NCBI RefSeq assembly: GCF_917563925.1
Contig: NZ_CAKJTJ010000009.1
Coordinates: 1 to 64,000, forward strand
Origin: Sutcliffiella rhizosphaerae
GTDB taxonomy: Bacteria > Bacillota > Bacilli > Bacillales > Bacillaceae_I
Direction: 5' to 3'
DNA: 64,000 bases
Shown here in pieces: positions 32,970 through 41,693 of the stretch. A model generated the notes under the pieces. That model did not search any database. It was not told where the DNA came from and worked only from the letters and a program-made list of their open reading frames with translations. Position 1 is the stretch's first letter. Each line of letters begins with the position of its first letter. The translations under genes and the position numbers were made by a program.

Positions 32970-33461
32970 CTACTTTTTATTAATGGATGGTGTCTTGAGG
33001 ACCTTATCTATTTGTGTAAAATGATGCAGATCGTGCTTTACTAATCCCTGAAAATAATCATATAAGCTTAAAGAGGTCTTTCCAACATCTATGTTACTCT
33101 CCCAGCTATCTGATGGAATTTGTTTTACTTTTTCTAAAACTGCTTTTCTACTGTTAATAAACCTCTCGAGTAAAATGTCTTTTTCACAATTTCTAGCATT
33201 AGATGCTGACTCTGCATTTAGAACCTCTACATTTGGAGCTTTTTGGAGATCACTTTTGGAAAAAAGGAATGGGATACGATGCTCTAAAATAAATTCATCC
33301 CAAGGTATTAAATGTCCAATAACTTCTGCGACGGTCCATTTACCATCCCCAATGCTTGTTCTCCATTTGGCATTGCTGATGCACTTTAAAGAATGAGCAT
33401 ACGCTATTGCAGCCTCATGATGGCGAATAATAATCTCTTTTTCATTTTGCATTTCATTCAC
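32970..33461 (-). CDS. DinB-like (DinB_2) protein
   Basis: A 163-residue four-helix bundle with metal-site histidines in VIGHLIPWDEF near residue 49 and KHDLHHFTQI near 141. Related to the DinB/YfiT hydrolase-transferase superfamily and to the protein at 25599, but divergent. Start is GTG at 33461 or ATG at 33452. It is part of a minus-strand run; the gene downstream is 15 bp away. Confidence 0.75.
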   Translation of the reverse strand: MNEMQNEKEIIIRHHEAAIAYAHSLKCISNAKWRTSIGDGKWTVAEVIGHLIPWDEFILEHRIPFLFSKSDLQKAPNVEVLNAESASNARNCEKDILLERFINSRKAVLEKVKQIPSDSWESNIDVGKTSLSLYDYFQGLVKHDLHHFTQIDKVLKTPSINKK

Positions 33462-33480
33462 TCATTTCTTCTTTTGATTC

Positions 33481-33912
33481 TTATTCAGTAATGAAGAATT
33501 TATCTTTGAAATTGGTTGCTATAGACTGAAAAACCAAAATATAAATGGGATAAATGATGAAGGATCCCATTAAAAATAACCCTGTAACTGGATTAGGCTT
33601 ATCCCCTCCATAGGTAATGGGTAAGGCGTTTGCAAAGGTGTACATGAAAACAAAAAAGTACGGAATCCAGAGAATGGCTGTAAAATAGTTAGCCTTACTT
33701 CCACTCAACCTAATTTTCCTTAAATTCATCATGCAAAATGTTCCAGCTATTATTGCAAGGACTAGTGTACCGGTAATAAATAAGTTAACTAGTTCAATAT
33801 CCATGCCTGTTAACCTGCTAATCCTATATACATTGATCATTAATATAAATGGCACAAACAATAGTATTGCGTAAAAAATACTAACAGCATTTATTTTTAT
33901 AAAAGTTTTCAT
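33481..33912 (-). CDS. Four-helix membrane protein of unknown function
   Basis: About 143 residues with four hydrophobic segments (SIFYAILLFVPFILMINVY, LFITGTLVLAIIAGTF, AILWIPYFFVFMYTF, LFLMGSFIIYPIYILVF). ATG at 33912 has AGGATGA upstream at good spacing; ATG at 33921 also lies in frame. No family recognised. Confidence 0.6.
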   Translation of the reverse strand: MKTFIKINAVSIFYAILLFVPFILMINVYRISRLTGMDIELVNLFITGTLVLAIIAGTFCMMNLRKIRLSGSKANYFTAILWIPYFFVFMYTFANALPITYGGDKPNPVTGLFLMGSFIIYPIYILVFQSIATNFKDKFFITE

Positions 33913-33948
33913 GAATTTCATCCTTTTTCCAAATTCACATAAATTTTT

Positions 33949-34308
33949 TTAAGATAATTTCCAAGCTGGTATTAAAGAATGGAATTGAAAAAAGTAACTC
34001 ATTGGTATATGTATTACTGTATAAATTAGTAATGTAGTGGAATAAGTAATAAACCATTGCGGAATCGTTGTGTTGAGAAAAAAATAGAGCAGCAGCATTC
34101 CTACTGGGAACGGAACTAAAACTATTAGCCAGATTGGACTTCCAAGTGCTTCCATTAAGGCGCCTAATGATACGACCGAAAACCCAATAATTAATGCTTG
34201 CCATAACGGTAACCCCTTACTAAGTAGAAAACTTCCAATAAAATATGAAAAGCCTGTCAATGATATAGCTAAAATAAAGTTTACTAGATAATTCACTGAA
34301 TAAAGCAA
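33949..34308 (-). CDS. Four-helix membrane protein of unknown function
   Basis: A 119-residue hydrophobic protein (VNFILAISLTGFSYFIGSFL, WQALIIGFSVVSLGALMEAL, WLIVLVPFPVGMLLLYFFL, TTLLIYTVIHIPMSYFF). A start at TTG 34308 or GTG 34296 is possible. Another frame is open across the same DNA (33935-34204), but its product is less plausible. Probably co-transcribed with the next membrane-protein gene, 36 bp downstream. Confidence 0.6.
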   Translation of the reverse strand: MLYSVNYLVNFILAISLTGFSYFIGSFLLSKGLPLWQALIIGFSVVSLGALMEALGSPIWLIVLVPFPVGMLLLYFFLNTTIPQWFITYSTTLLIYTVIHIPMSYFFQFHSLIPAWKLS

Positions 34309-34425
34309 TTCCTCTCAAAATCATATTTTCCGAATAGTACCGAGTAGACTTTTCTATTATTAGAAATTTCAAAACATACCCTGCTTAATTTTAACATAAA
34401 TATCCAGTTGAATATATTTCACTCG

Positions 34426-34845
34426 TTAAATAATTTTGCTTGGAACTGGAGAAGAAAGATTCATCATTGTATAAGGCTCCCCATATTCCATCGAGGCATC
34501 AATGAATTCCTCCAATAGCTCATTTGATTCTGTAACGACCTTTACTAAGTAACTATATTCTCCCGTCAGTCGATGGCATTCAAGAACAAGTGGATTCTCC
34601 TTACAAAATTCACGAAACGCTTTACATCTGTATGTCTTTATTAGCACAAATGCTTTTACTGGCTTATTTATTTTATTCGGGTTAATTTGTGCTTTATACC
34701 CTTCTATAACCCCCTGGTCTTCCAACTTTCTTACTCTCTCTGTGACAGCAGGAACAGATAATGATATCTTTTTCCCTAACTCTGTCATAGAGATCCTTCC
34801 ATCTACTTGCAAAATATCTAATATTTTTCGATTAATGCTATCCAT
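34426..34845 (-). CDS. Lrp/AsnC family transcriptional regulator
   Basis: A 139-residue Lrp-type regulator: N-terminal helix-turn-helix (DSINRKILDILQVDGRISMT, then KKISLSVPAVTERVRKLEDQG) and a C-terminal RAM ligand-binding domain (CHRLTGEYSYLVKVVTES). Full length, with AAGAGGTGATC before the ATG. Lrp proteins sense amino acids and often control a neighbour or themselves; the divergent isochorismatase-like gene is the nearest candidate. Confidence 0.9.
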   Translation of the reverse strand: MDSINRKILDILQVDGRISMTELGKKISLSVPAVTERVRKLEDQGVIEGYKAQINPNKINKPVKAFVLIKTYRCKAFREFCKENPLVLECHRLTGEYSYLVKVVTESNELLEEFIDASMEYGEPYTMMNLSSPVPSKII

Positions 34846-34985
34846 CAGATCACCTCTTTATTTTTCTAACTAAATCAAATAATTTTCCTTTATTATTAAA
34901 GAATATCACGCAAATATCCTTTTAAAAAGTATGTGTTAATTGTAATAGCTACCATAAAATAAATATATATAAGGGAGGTTGACCT

Positions 34986-35651
34986 ATGGGATTATTAATG
35001 AAATCTTCGTGCGAGAAATGTGAAGCAGTATTAAAAAATCATGCATATATTTGTGTTCATGAATGCACGTTTTGCGAAAAATGCACACATGGGATGTCAT
35101 ATGTATGCCCGAATTGTGATGGGGAATTAGTAAGGAGGCCAAAGAAGAGGATAAAGAAAGCTCTGATACTTATTGATGTTCAAAAGGCTTTCTTAGATTC
35201 TAAATGGGGTGACAGAAACAATCCCAATGCCGAAAAAAATATACAAGCATTGTTAACCGAATGGAGAGAAAGAAAGTACGAGGTAATCTTTATTCGACAT
35301 CTATCAGAAGATCCTCAATCACTTTTTTACAAAGAAAAAGAGTCTAGTAACATATTAGATTTAATAAAGCCCTTGGAAAATGAAAAAATCATCACAAAAA
35401 AAGTAAATAGTGCTTTTATCGGTACCTCGTTGGAGAGCCATTTAAAAGACATGGGAATAAAGGAAGTGGTAATTACTGGCTTCACCACTCCCCACTGTGT
35501 GTCGACAACCACTAGAATGAGTGGGAATTTAGGCTTTCAAACGTATTTGATATCTGATGCAACCGTTGCTTATCCGCTAATGAACCACAACGGGGAAGTA
35601 ATCGACGCTCAAACGGTACATGATGGTTTCTCTTGCTACCATTCATCATGA
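34986..35651 (+). CDS. DUF1272-isochorismatase fusion, C-terminus frameshifted
   Basis: Residues 1-55 form a DUF1272 zinc domain (CEKCEAVL, CTFCEKCTHGMSYVCPNCDGEL, three CxxC pairs). From about 58 a cysteine hydrolase of the isochorismatase fold follows: LILIDVQKAFLD with catalytic Asp, Lys in the KKVNSAFIGTS segment and nucleophile Cys in TPHCVSTTTRM. The frame ends HDGFSCYHSS, but the normal tail VSLATIHHEFATVLSTRDYL continues one base out of phase to 35700; an extra G near 35625 explains it. Active-site residues are upstream of the break, but a C-terminal helix is lost. DUF1272 is usually free-standing. Confidence 0.78.
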   Translation: MGLLMKSSCEKCEAVLKNHAYICVHECTFCEKCTHGMSYVCPNCDGELVRRPKKRIKKALILIDVQKAFLDSKWGDRNNPNAEKNIQALLTEWRERKYEVIFIRHLSEDPQSLFYKEKESSNILDLIKPLENEKIITKKVNSAFIGTSLESHLKDMGIKEVVITGFTTPHCVSTTTRMSGNLGFQTYLISDATVAYPLMNHNGEVIDAQTVHDGFSCYHSS

Positions 35652-35691
35652 GTTCGCGACTGTCTTATCTACTAGAGATTATCTAAAAAGC

Positions 35692-36255
35692 TTAGAGTAG
35701 GGAAACCAAGTCAGCAGTGGCAGTTTGAAGTATCGAATCACTATGGTTACTTAAGGCATAATGCTGCTTGGTAGCCAGCCCAGGTAATGGTCTTGTTTCT
35801 ACTAAATCAATGTTACTCAATTCATTTAGTCTTGTTGATACGATTCGAGGTGTGGCTGTTTGTAAAAGTTGTCGAATCGAATTGAATTCCTTGTATTGGT
35901 AGTGGAGTGCAATCAATATCGGCCAATTCCATGCCTTTGATGCAAGAAAGCCGCGATTTAATTGCTTTTCAGATGATGTAATGACAAGGGCAGCCTCTTT
36001 CAGAAAATAACCTTTCTCCGTAAGCAGGTATTCTGGTAGCAGTGGATGATTTCGCTCATAAGGAGAAAGGTTCTTTATAAGACCTGCATCTATCATATCT
36101 TTCAAATTGTTGCTTAATCTGGATGGTGAAATTTCTAATTTGTTCTTTAATGGGGTAAACCTGCCACCTGATTTATCTATGGACAATAGAATAGGAATCG
36201 TCCACCTACCAGATAGTTCTCTCGTAATTTGTACAAGTTGCAGTTCTTTTACCAT
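35692..36255 (-). CDS. HxlR family regulator with two winged-helix domains
   Basis: A 187-residue protein made of two HxlR-type winged helices: LSGRWTIPILLSI, FTPLKNKLEISPSRLSNNLK (residues 13-60), and SKAWNWPILIALHY, IRQLLQTATPRIVSTRLNEL (about 106-155). Most HxlR proteins have one domain and dimerise; this is a covalent pair. It starts one base into the stop of the VOC gene (TAATG), so the two are translationally coupled and it may regulate that unit. Confidence 0.8.
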   Translation of the reverse strand: MVKELQLVQITRELSGRWTIPILLSIDKSGGRFTPLKNKLEISPSRLSNNLKDMIDAGLIKNLSPYERNHPLLPEYLLTEKGYFLKEAALVITSSEKQLNRGFLASKAWNWPILIALHYQYKEFNSIRQLLQTATPRIVSTRLNELSNIDLVETRPLPGLATKQHYALSNHSDSILQTATADLVSLL

Positions 36256-36617
36256 TATGCCTCCATCAAAGTTTGGGATAACTCCAGGTCGTGCCCATCA
36301 GGATCCTTAAATGTTATCAGCTTCACCAAGCCAGGAATAGTAGTAATTTCTCCACTAAATGTAATACCTTTCTCTTTCAGTGCCTCTACCGCTACCTTAA
36401 TATCCTCTACTTCAAAAACAGTAGCAGATGTAGTAGGAACAATTTGCTCCGCTTCTGAAAATCCAATATAACAATCTTTTGTATTAGTATGAACGCTCGC
36501 CATACCAGCTTCTTCGTCATAAAAATCCAAGGCAAATCCCAATTGCTCTGTGTAAAATTTCTTCGTACGTTTTACATTACTCACATTGTACCAAACGGTT
36601 AATCCAGATTTAAACAT
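36255..36617 (-). CDS. VOC (glyoxalase/bleomycin-resistance) family protein
   Basis: A 120-residue vicinal oxygen chelate protein: TVWYNVSNVKRTKKFYTEQL, then FDPDG-type ending TFKDPDGHDLELSQ with the conserved metal-side Glu. May bind or modify small electrophiles or antibiotics; no substrate can be read. First gene of a coupled pair with an HxlR regulator. Confidence 0.85.
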   Translation of the reverse strand: MFKSGLTVWYNVSNVKRTKKFYTEQLGFALDFYDEEAGMASVHTNTKDCYIGFSEAEQIVPTTSATVFEVEDIKVAVEALKEKGITFSGEITTIPGLVKLITFKDPDGHDLELSQTLMEA

Positions 36618-36734
36618 CTAAAACACTCCTTTTTTAAAATTTAGTAGTACCGAAAATATACTTTATATTCCATGTATTGTCAATCTAAATTTTCAGAAAA
36701 AAGCAACTCTATTAAAATAGAATTGCGATTGTTG

Positions 36735-37211
36735 TTAGGATAATATTTTAGATCTCTCAAATTGCAGCAGCCATTCTTTTCTCCATAATCCACCTGCATA
36801 ACCAGTTAACGTACCATTGGAGCCGATAACTCTGTGACATGGTATGACAATAGTCAGCTTGTTTTTCCCGTTGGCACTTCCTACTGCCCTAATGGCTTTT
36901 TCATTTCCAATCGAAGTTGCAATATTTTTGTAGGAAACAGTGTCGGAATAAGGTACTTCCTTCAGAGCTTCCCATACTGATTTTTGAAAATTTGTTCCTT
37001 CCAAATGACATGGGAAGGTGAAATGTTTGCGTTCTCCATTAAAGTATTCATCGAGCTGCTTTAAGCATTCTTGTAATAGTGGAGGAGTGTCATTTTGTAC
37101 TATCACCTCTTTATCATCAATGAACATAATTGAATGAATTGCTTCAGCCGTTCCGCATATTTCTAACATGCCTATTGGAGTTGAATATGTTAATTTATGA
37201 AGTTTCGTCAT
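36735..37211 (-). CDS. ogt: Methylated-DNA-protein-cysteine methyltransferase
   Basis: A 158-residue O6-alkylguanine-DNA alkyltransferase: active-site IPCHRV with nucleophile Cys125, preceded by NFQKSVWEALKEVPYSDTVSY and RAVGSANGKN (helix-turn-helix and Asn hinge). It transfers the alkyl group from guanine to itself. ATG 37211 is chosen over a longer frame. Last gene of the adaA-alkA-ogt operon; its start overlaps the alkA end by 17 bp. It corresponds to the adaB position in B. subtilis. Confidence 0.92.
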   Translation of the reverse strand: MTKLHKLTYSTPIGMLEICGTAEAIHSIMFIDDKEVIVQNDTPPLLQECLKQLDEYFNGERKHFTFPCHLEGTNFQKSVWEALKEVPYSDTVSYKNIATSIGNEKAIRAVGSANGKNKLTIVIPCHRVIGSNGTLTGYAGGLWRKEWLLQFERSKILS

Positions 37212-38112
37212 ATAGGGACCTCCATAGATAAAAGGTTGCATAGGCTTGATAGCCTTCCCAATTTTCCGCAACCTGTCCAATTTGTTCTAAAGTCGGTTTT
37301 TTCTCTAACATTAATATTTTCTTTAGCGCCTGATGGAGACCCGCATCTGCAATCGGAAGGGAGGTTGGGTTGTGCAGACATTTCATCAACACATAATCTG
37401 CTGTCCATGCTCCAATGCCTCTAATCTTTAATAAAACATTTCTTCTTTGCTCATTTGTTTCTTTTTGAAGCAACATTTTCTTTGATAACTCACCGTTTGC
37501 CATTAATTTAGCAATGTTTAAAATGTATTCAGCTTTCCTAGTGGTAAACTGAAGGGATTTTAATTCCTCCACTTTCAAAGAAGCAATCCTTTCTGAAGTG
37601 GGAAATAACCAATATGTCTCTCCTGCCGATGTTACACCTTCACCAAATTGCTCTACAAAACGCTTTTTTAAAGTATAAGCAAAAGATAAATTGATTTGCT
37701 GTCCCATTATCGCCCACACTATGGCTTCAAATAAATCCGGGATACCTATCATTCGGAGCCCCATATATTTTGGAACAACCGTTTTTAATACACTATCTTG
37801 TTCAGCGAGGTGATAAAACCCGCTTAAATCGAAGTCTAAGTCAAACCAATACCAAATAAATTCGGCAGCCATTATACGTTCATGATAAGCAGGTGGATTA
37901 AGGGGAAACTCTACCTTTATCACACCATTCCAAAATCCTATTTTACATAAAATGATAGCATCACTACCCTGAATAAGTTTATAAATAGTTCCTTCACTTA
38001 TACGATGTAGCACTTCCTTATCAGACCTACCTAAGAAAATAAGGCATTCTTCAAAGCTAAATTCCTTAGGAGGAAATATTTCTACATATGATTCACGATC
38101 CATCCAATTCAT
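37195..38112 (-). CDS. alkA: DNA-3-methyladenine glycosylase II
   Basis: A 305-residue HhH-GPD glycosylase. An N-terminal AlkA-type beta domain is followed by the catalytic domain with AIVWAIMGQQINLSFAYTL near 135, the hairpin LLKIRGIGAWTADYVLMKCL near 235 and the catalytic Asp in SLPIADAGLHQAL. It removes alkylated purines. It overlaps adaA upstream (20 bp) and ogt downstream (17 bp). Confidence 0.9.
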   Translation of the reverse strand: MNWMDRESYVEIFPPKEFSFEECLIFLGRSDKEVLHRISEGTIYKLIQGSDAIILCKIGFWNGVIKVEFPLNPPAYHERIMAAEFIWYWFDLDFDLSGFYHLAEQDSVLKTVVPKYMGLRMIGIPDLFEAIVWAIMGQQINLSFAYTLKKRFVEQFGEGVTSAGETYWLFPTSERIASLKVEELKSLQFTTRKAEYILNIAKLMANGELSKKMLLQKETNEQRRNVLLKIRGIGAWTADYVLMKCLHNPTSLPIADAGLHQALKKILMLEKKPTLEQIGQVAENWEGYQAYATFYLWRSLYDETS

Positions 38113-38656
38113 AGTGCAGGCCCTTTCGATATTCGCTAGGTGAGCAGCTTTTTATATTCTTGAATATTTTATAGAAATTAGAAGAGCTTTGGAATCCCAC
38201 CTCAAAGCAGATCTCTAAATTTGTAAGCTTGGTACTTTTTAATAGATATGCTGCCTTGTCAATCCTTATCTTTTCTAAATACATTCTTGGCGTTTCTCCT
38301 GTTTCTTGTTTAAATACACGCTCTAAATAGAACGGACTTACGCCAACTTCTTCTGCTAAATCTTTTAATTGGAGATGCTGTTTATAATTATTCACTAAAA
38401 AAGTCACGACATTTTTAACAATAGCCACCTGCGGGGAATGCTCCACTTCTGGTTGGCATCTCTTACAGGCCCGATACCCAGCCTCTTCTACTTTCCCAAT
38501 CTGATCGTAAAATTCCACATTCACCTTTTTCGGTTTCCTTGACCTACATGAGGGGCGACAATATATTTTCGTTGTTTTCACAGCTGTAAAAAACAAGCCA
38601 TCATACTTTCTGTCGCACTCGATAATCCTTTGCCACATTTCTTCAAAAGTAAGCAT
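38093..38656 (-). CDS. adaA: AdaA-type methylphosphotriester sensor and activator
   Basis: A 187-residue protein with an Ada zinc domain (Cys33, Cys37, Cys64, Cys67 in KIYCRPSCRSR and ACKRCQPE; Cys33 is the expected methyl acceptor) and an AraC-type double helix-turn-helix (LKDLAEEVGVSPFYLERVFK, NLEICFEVGFQSSSNFYKIF). Methylation of the N-terminal domain turns such proteins into activators of the adaptive response. It heads the operon, so it probably induces alkA and ogt. GGAAGGTGG precedes the ATG. Confidence 0.93.
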   Translation of the reverse strand: MLTFEEMWQRIIECDRKYDGLFFTAVKTTKIYCRPSCRSRKPKKVNVEFYDQIGKVEEAGYRACKRCQPEVEHSPQVAIVKNVVTFLVNNYKQHLQLKDLAEEVGVSPFYLERVFKQETGETPRMYLEKIRIDKAAYLLKSTKLTNLEICFEVGFQSSSNFYKIFKNIKSCSPSEYRKGLHYELDGS

Positions 38657-38854
38657 ATTGCCACCTTCCTTTCGTTCTCAATTATTATTTTTATATCAAT
38701 AAGTATAACTGAAGCCATTTTAACAAGTAATGAACTTCCTTTTCATCCTCATTCTTGCCTTTACGGTCTGGCTAAATTCTCTAATTGTAAAAAAGTGAAG
38801 CACCATTTCGCTCCACTTGTACGGACTAAGCTTATATTTATAGAGAAAAATATC

Positions 38855-39301
38855 TTAAAGGTTATCAGAATCAGCAATTTCCCGTAAATAGTTCGCATCC
38901 TTCCTATCTATTTTTCTAAAATCGTCATCATTGAATATTATAATGGCACCTTCATCATCAAACCATATTCTTGCATGAGTTTGAGTATAGTAAGCCCGAG
39001 GACTATTAACATAAATATGAAGATCCGGAATGCCCCTATCCACACCATCATCCTCTATTTGTTGACTATACATAAATATCCCTTGTAAATTATCAATAAT
39101 ATTTAGATCATCGAGGTCTGTAATGATAAGAGGGAAGTTAATTTGCCTTTCGTGTTCTAGACTTTCATACCCAATCCATACCTCACGTGTTGGTTTTTCA
39201 AATATTAGTTTTCCTGTTGTCAGGCCTCCGACAAATAATACAATCCCTAATGCTATGCCAATAAGTACTTTATGAGTCTTCTTCACACTTTTTTCCACCA
39301 A
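38855..39301 (-). CDS. Membrane-anchored protein of unknown function, 148 aa
   Basis: An N-terminal helix (VLIGIALGIVLFVGGLTTGK) anchors an extracellular domain rich in acidic residues (IFNDDDFRKIDRKDANYL). No family recognised. It begins at TTG or GTG next to the stop of the preceding small membrane gene, with a weak ribosome site, so coupling is likely. Last gene of the cluster led by the DUF6624-like pseudogene. Confidence 0.55.
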   Translation of the reverse strand: MVEKSVKKTHKVLIGIALGIVLFVGGLTTGKLIFEKPTREVWIGYESLEHERQINFPLIITDLDDLNIIDNLQGIFMYSQQIEDDGVDRGIPDLHIYVNSPRAYYTQTHARIWFDDEGAIIIFNDDDFRKIDRKDANYLREIADSDNL

Positions 39302-39306
39302 TCTTA

Positions 39307-39522
39307 TTATTGTTTTATATCCTTATGCTTTAATAAAAATAACTCTCTCACGAATGCTCCAATAATAATCGAGGCAACAACTAGTCCCAATATGTTTACT
39401 GTTCTTACAAATAAATGAGGAGTAAAAATGATAACAACACTACTTAATACAACATAGATACCAAAAAGGATAGTGAAAATCATTAATTTTTTGATTTGAT
39501 TTTCACCTTGAGTCTGACTCAT
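39307..39522 (-). CDS. Two-helix membrane protein, 71 aa
   Basis: Hydrophobic segments LMIFTILFGIYVVLSSVVIIF and ILGLVVASIIIGAFVREL, with a polar start MSQTQGENQIKK and a lysine-rich end. GGAAGAAT upstream. It starts one base from the end of the preceding gene. Function unknown. Confidence 0.55.
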   Translation of the reverse strand: MSQTQGENQIKKLMIFTILFGIYVVLSSVVIIFTPHLFVRTVNILGLVVASIIIGAFVRELFLLKHKDIKQ

Positions 39523-39523
39523 T

Positions 39524-39814
39524 TTATTCTTCCAGATGAAGAGACTCTTTGAATCCCTTTGTATGTATTTGAATGAAACTTATAGTGAACACAACAATAC
39601 TGAGGAGAAAAAGCATAATACCCGTTATAAGAAAGGAAGTAATATATCCATTTATCATAAGATGGAAATATTCCGTATCCGCTCCCCCTCTTTCACGTAA
39701 CCATGATTCCGCTCTTGTTGTTCCAAAATTAACACTAAAGAAAATTATGATGAATCCGACAATGCCTAATAGAACACTTATGAAAACGACAATGCCAAAC
39801 TTTTCTTTTGTCAT
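39524..39814 (-). CDS. Two-helix membrane protein, 96 aa
   Basis: Helices FGIVVFISVLLGIVGFIIIF and GYITSFLITGIMLFLLSIVVF flank a short external loop (RAESWLRERGGADTEYFH). GGGGAAG upstream of ATG. Sits 11 bp after the 103-aa gene and one base before the next, so clearly part of the same unit. Family unknown. Confidence 0.58.
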   Translation of the reverse strand: MTKEKFGIVVFISVLLGIVGFIIIFFSVNFGTTRAESWLRERGGADTEYFHLMINGYITSFLITGIMLFLLSIVVFTISFIQIHTKGFKESLHLEE

Positions 39815-39825
39815 TTTGCTTCCCC

Positions 39826-40137
39826 CTATTCAAAAAAACTATAATCATCTGATTGAATTATCTCTATGTAATGCCGTTTATTAAATGGCTTGGTAAGATG
39901 AGAAATTCCTCTAAGACTGCCTTTCACAGTTGCCTTATTACGCACTACATCCACCACAACCGTCAAGTAAATCTTGTTTTCATGCTTTATTACACCAGTT
40001 ACATTTTTATTAATTTTATCAATGTTCGTATACTCTGGTGTGATTGTTAGTGGTGCAAAGTTGGTGTAGCTTTTGTTTTGTTTCTTCCGTATTTTATAAA
40101 GGGCATAACGGAAATATTCTTTGATTTGAAATAACAT
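39826..40137 (-). CDS. Uncharacterised soluble protein, 103 aa
   Basis: A basic N-terminus (YALYKIRKKQNKSY) is followed by a beta-rich region (VIKHENKIYLTVVVDVVRNK, ATVKGSL, HYIEIIQSDDYSFFE). No membrane helix. It lies 19 bp after the DUF6624-like pseudogene. I do not recognise it. Confidence 0.5.
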   Translation of the reverse strand: MLFQIKEYFRYALYKIRKKQNKSYTNFAPLTITPEYTNIDKINKNVTGVIKHENKIYLTVVVDVVRNKATVKGSLRGISHLTKPFNKRHYIEIIQSDDYSFFE

Positions 40138-40156
40138 AGTATGTTTCTTTACCTTC

Positions 40157-41011
40157 CTAGATTAATAATTCCTCTGCTTTTTTTATAACGTTTTTTTCGT
40201 TCTTTCCTGTTATCGACCATATTCCTTCATTTGTTTTAAAGTAAATAGTTTTAGTGTTATTAAAATATATAAACACGCACGAATGCCCATTTATTATGAT
40301 AGTTCGAGTTATAGCGGTTCCTTCTTCAGCTACTGCATGAGCTATTACAGGGACTTCTGGCATTATAAGCCAGCATAAATCTAATGAACCATCACTATTT
40401 TCAGTCCATTTCCAACCATAAGGGTTTTCATATATTAATTGATTATCAGTTGTCACACCACATGGAGTACTTTTTAATGAAGGACTATGTACAGGTGCTC
40501 TTTCTAACTTTAATATGTTAACTATAAAGCTAGTATTATCAATTGAACCAATCACAGTGTAATTCATAAATCCCCTAAGGTTTTGAAAGGAATAAAGATC
40601 TTTTAACGATGGCACATCCCACTCATTTCTTTCCTCATCTGTGGTATTTACCTCAATTTTAGGGATTCTATATACTCCACCAAAAGGCATAACTTGATTT
40701 CCATATTTAAGTTGCTTACCTTGCCAAAGGAGCCACCTGTCTAAAGCAAGGGCTGCTAACCACTTAGGTCGAAAACCTATTTCTACTGCTTTTAGGCTCC
40801 ATTTATACGCCTGTCACCAATCATCTAAAATATCACCATGTTGATAGATAATGGCAGCGTGGATAAAATCTATTCCTTCACTTGCTCCTTCTTCATTCAT
40901 AATTCGCTTCACTTGATTTCTTCTTTGTCGATCACGTTCTATTCTATTTTGAGGCATTTCACGGAGGTCATTTTGGTCTTCCTCAAACAGTTGCTTTAAT
41001 TCTTTATTCAA
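40157..41011 (-). pseudogene. DUF6624-like gene interrupted by one in-frame TGA
   Basis: The frame is continuous over 285 codons except for one TGA at 40814-40816. Before it: MNKELKQLFEEDQNDLREMP to YQHGDILDDW; after it: QAYKWSLKAVEIGFRPKWLA, LDRWLLWQGKQLKYGNQVMP, FGGVYRIPKIEVNTTDEERN and a further 150 residues. From memory of the family, relatives have Trp at the TGA position (H-G-x-x-x-E-D-Y-W-x-A), so TGG to TGA is the simplest explanation. Length and order fit DUF6624. Downstream reinitiation at ATG 40690 could give the C-terminal 177 residues. Confidence 0.75.
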
Positions 41012-41210
41012 TAATTACAACCTCCCTGTAAAGATAGTATTAGATCGACCATTATACCAATTATTTCAAATAAATTATACTTTCACAATATTATTTGAAC
41101 GAAAATAATCATTAATAGAGTATTTTTTAAAAGCCGGCTACTTGTTGGTTAGGAGACAAACAATTAAAATGGAAAGTACTATAAAAAAGAAGATTACGGG
41201 GGAGAAGTAG

Positions 41211-41402
41211 ATGAGTTTCACTTTAGGAGATGCTTTGTTTCAATTGTTCAGTATTGGATTAGTTGTACTAATAATAGTTTTGATTATGTCATTTTTTCGT
41301 TCTAACAAGAAAAGAAAAAACCAACTTGATAGAATGAAGCAGAAAATTAACGAAATAGACGCACAAATTAAAAAAGGAAACTATGAAGGTCCCAATATTT
41401 AA
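41211..41402 (+). CDS. DUF4083-like small membrane protein, 63 aa
   Basis: One helix (LFQLFSIGLVVLIIVLIMSFF) then a basic amphipathic coiled-coil tail (SNKKRKNQLDRMKQKINEID). This matches DUF4083 proteins of Bacillus. GGGGGAG seven bases before the ATG. Function unknown. Confidence 0.72.
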   Translation: MSFTLGDALFQLFSIGLVVLIIVLIMSFFRSNKKRKNQLDRMKQKINEIDAQIKKGNYEGPNI

Positions 41403-41540
41403 GTCGTTTTTCTAATTACCAACAAATTATAAGTAACCAGTGTTTTCACGAATGCTAATTTACCATAATATCCTAAAACATTAAGTTAGAGTGAATACCC
41501 TTCACTATCCTTAGAAATAGTAATAACATCATAAAATTTA

Positions 41541-41576
41541 CAAACCGCCATTTCACTACCTTGAAATGGCGGTTTG
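41541..41576 (+). terminator. Strong intrinsic terminator
   Basis: Perfect 15-bp stem CAAACCGCCATTTCA / TGAAATGGCGGTTTG, then TTATTAT. It lies 139 bp past the DUF4083-like gene, inside a 369-bp gap. No other gene is visible in the gap. Confidence 0.85.
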
Positions 41577-41693
41577 TTATTATGCAGTCCATAATTGGTT
41601 TCTTGCTGACTATTTGCAAAGTTCTATGATAAATATAGTTACTACAAAATCATAATGGTTTTAATTCTAGTAATTTTTAAGTAATAAAATTTC

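Noticed and set aside
33935-34204. 89-codon frame overlapping a membrane-protein gene
   Set aside because: The other frame (33949-34308) gives clean membrane helices; this one looks like a shadow.
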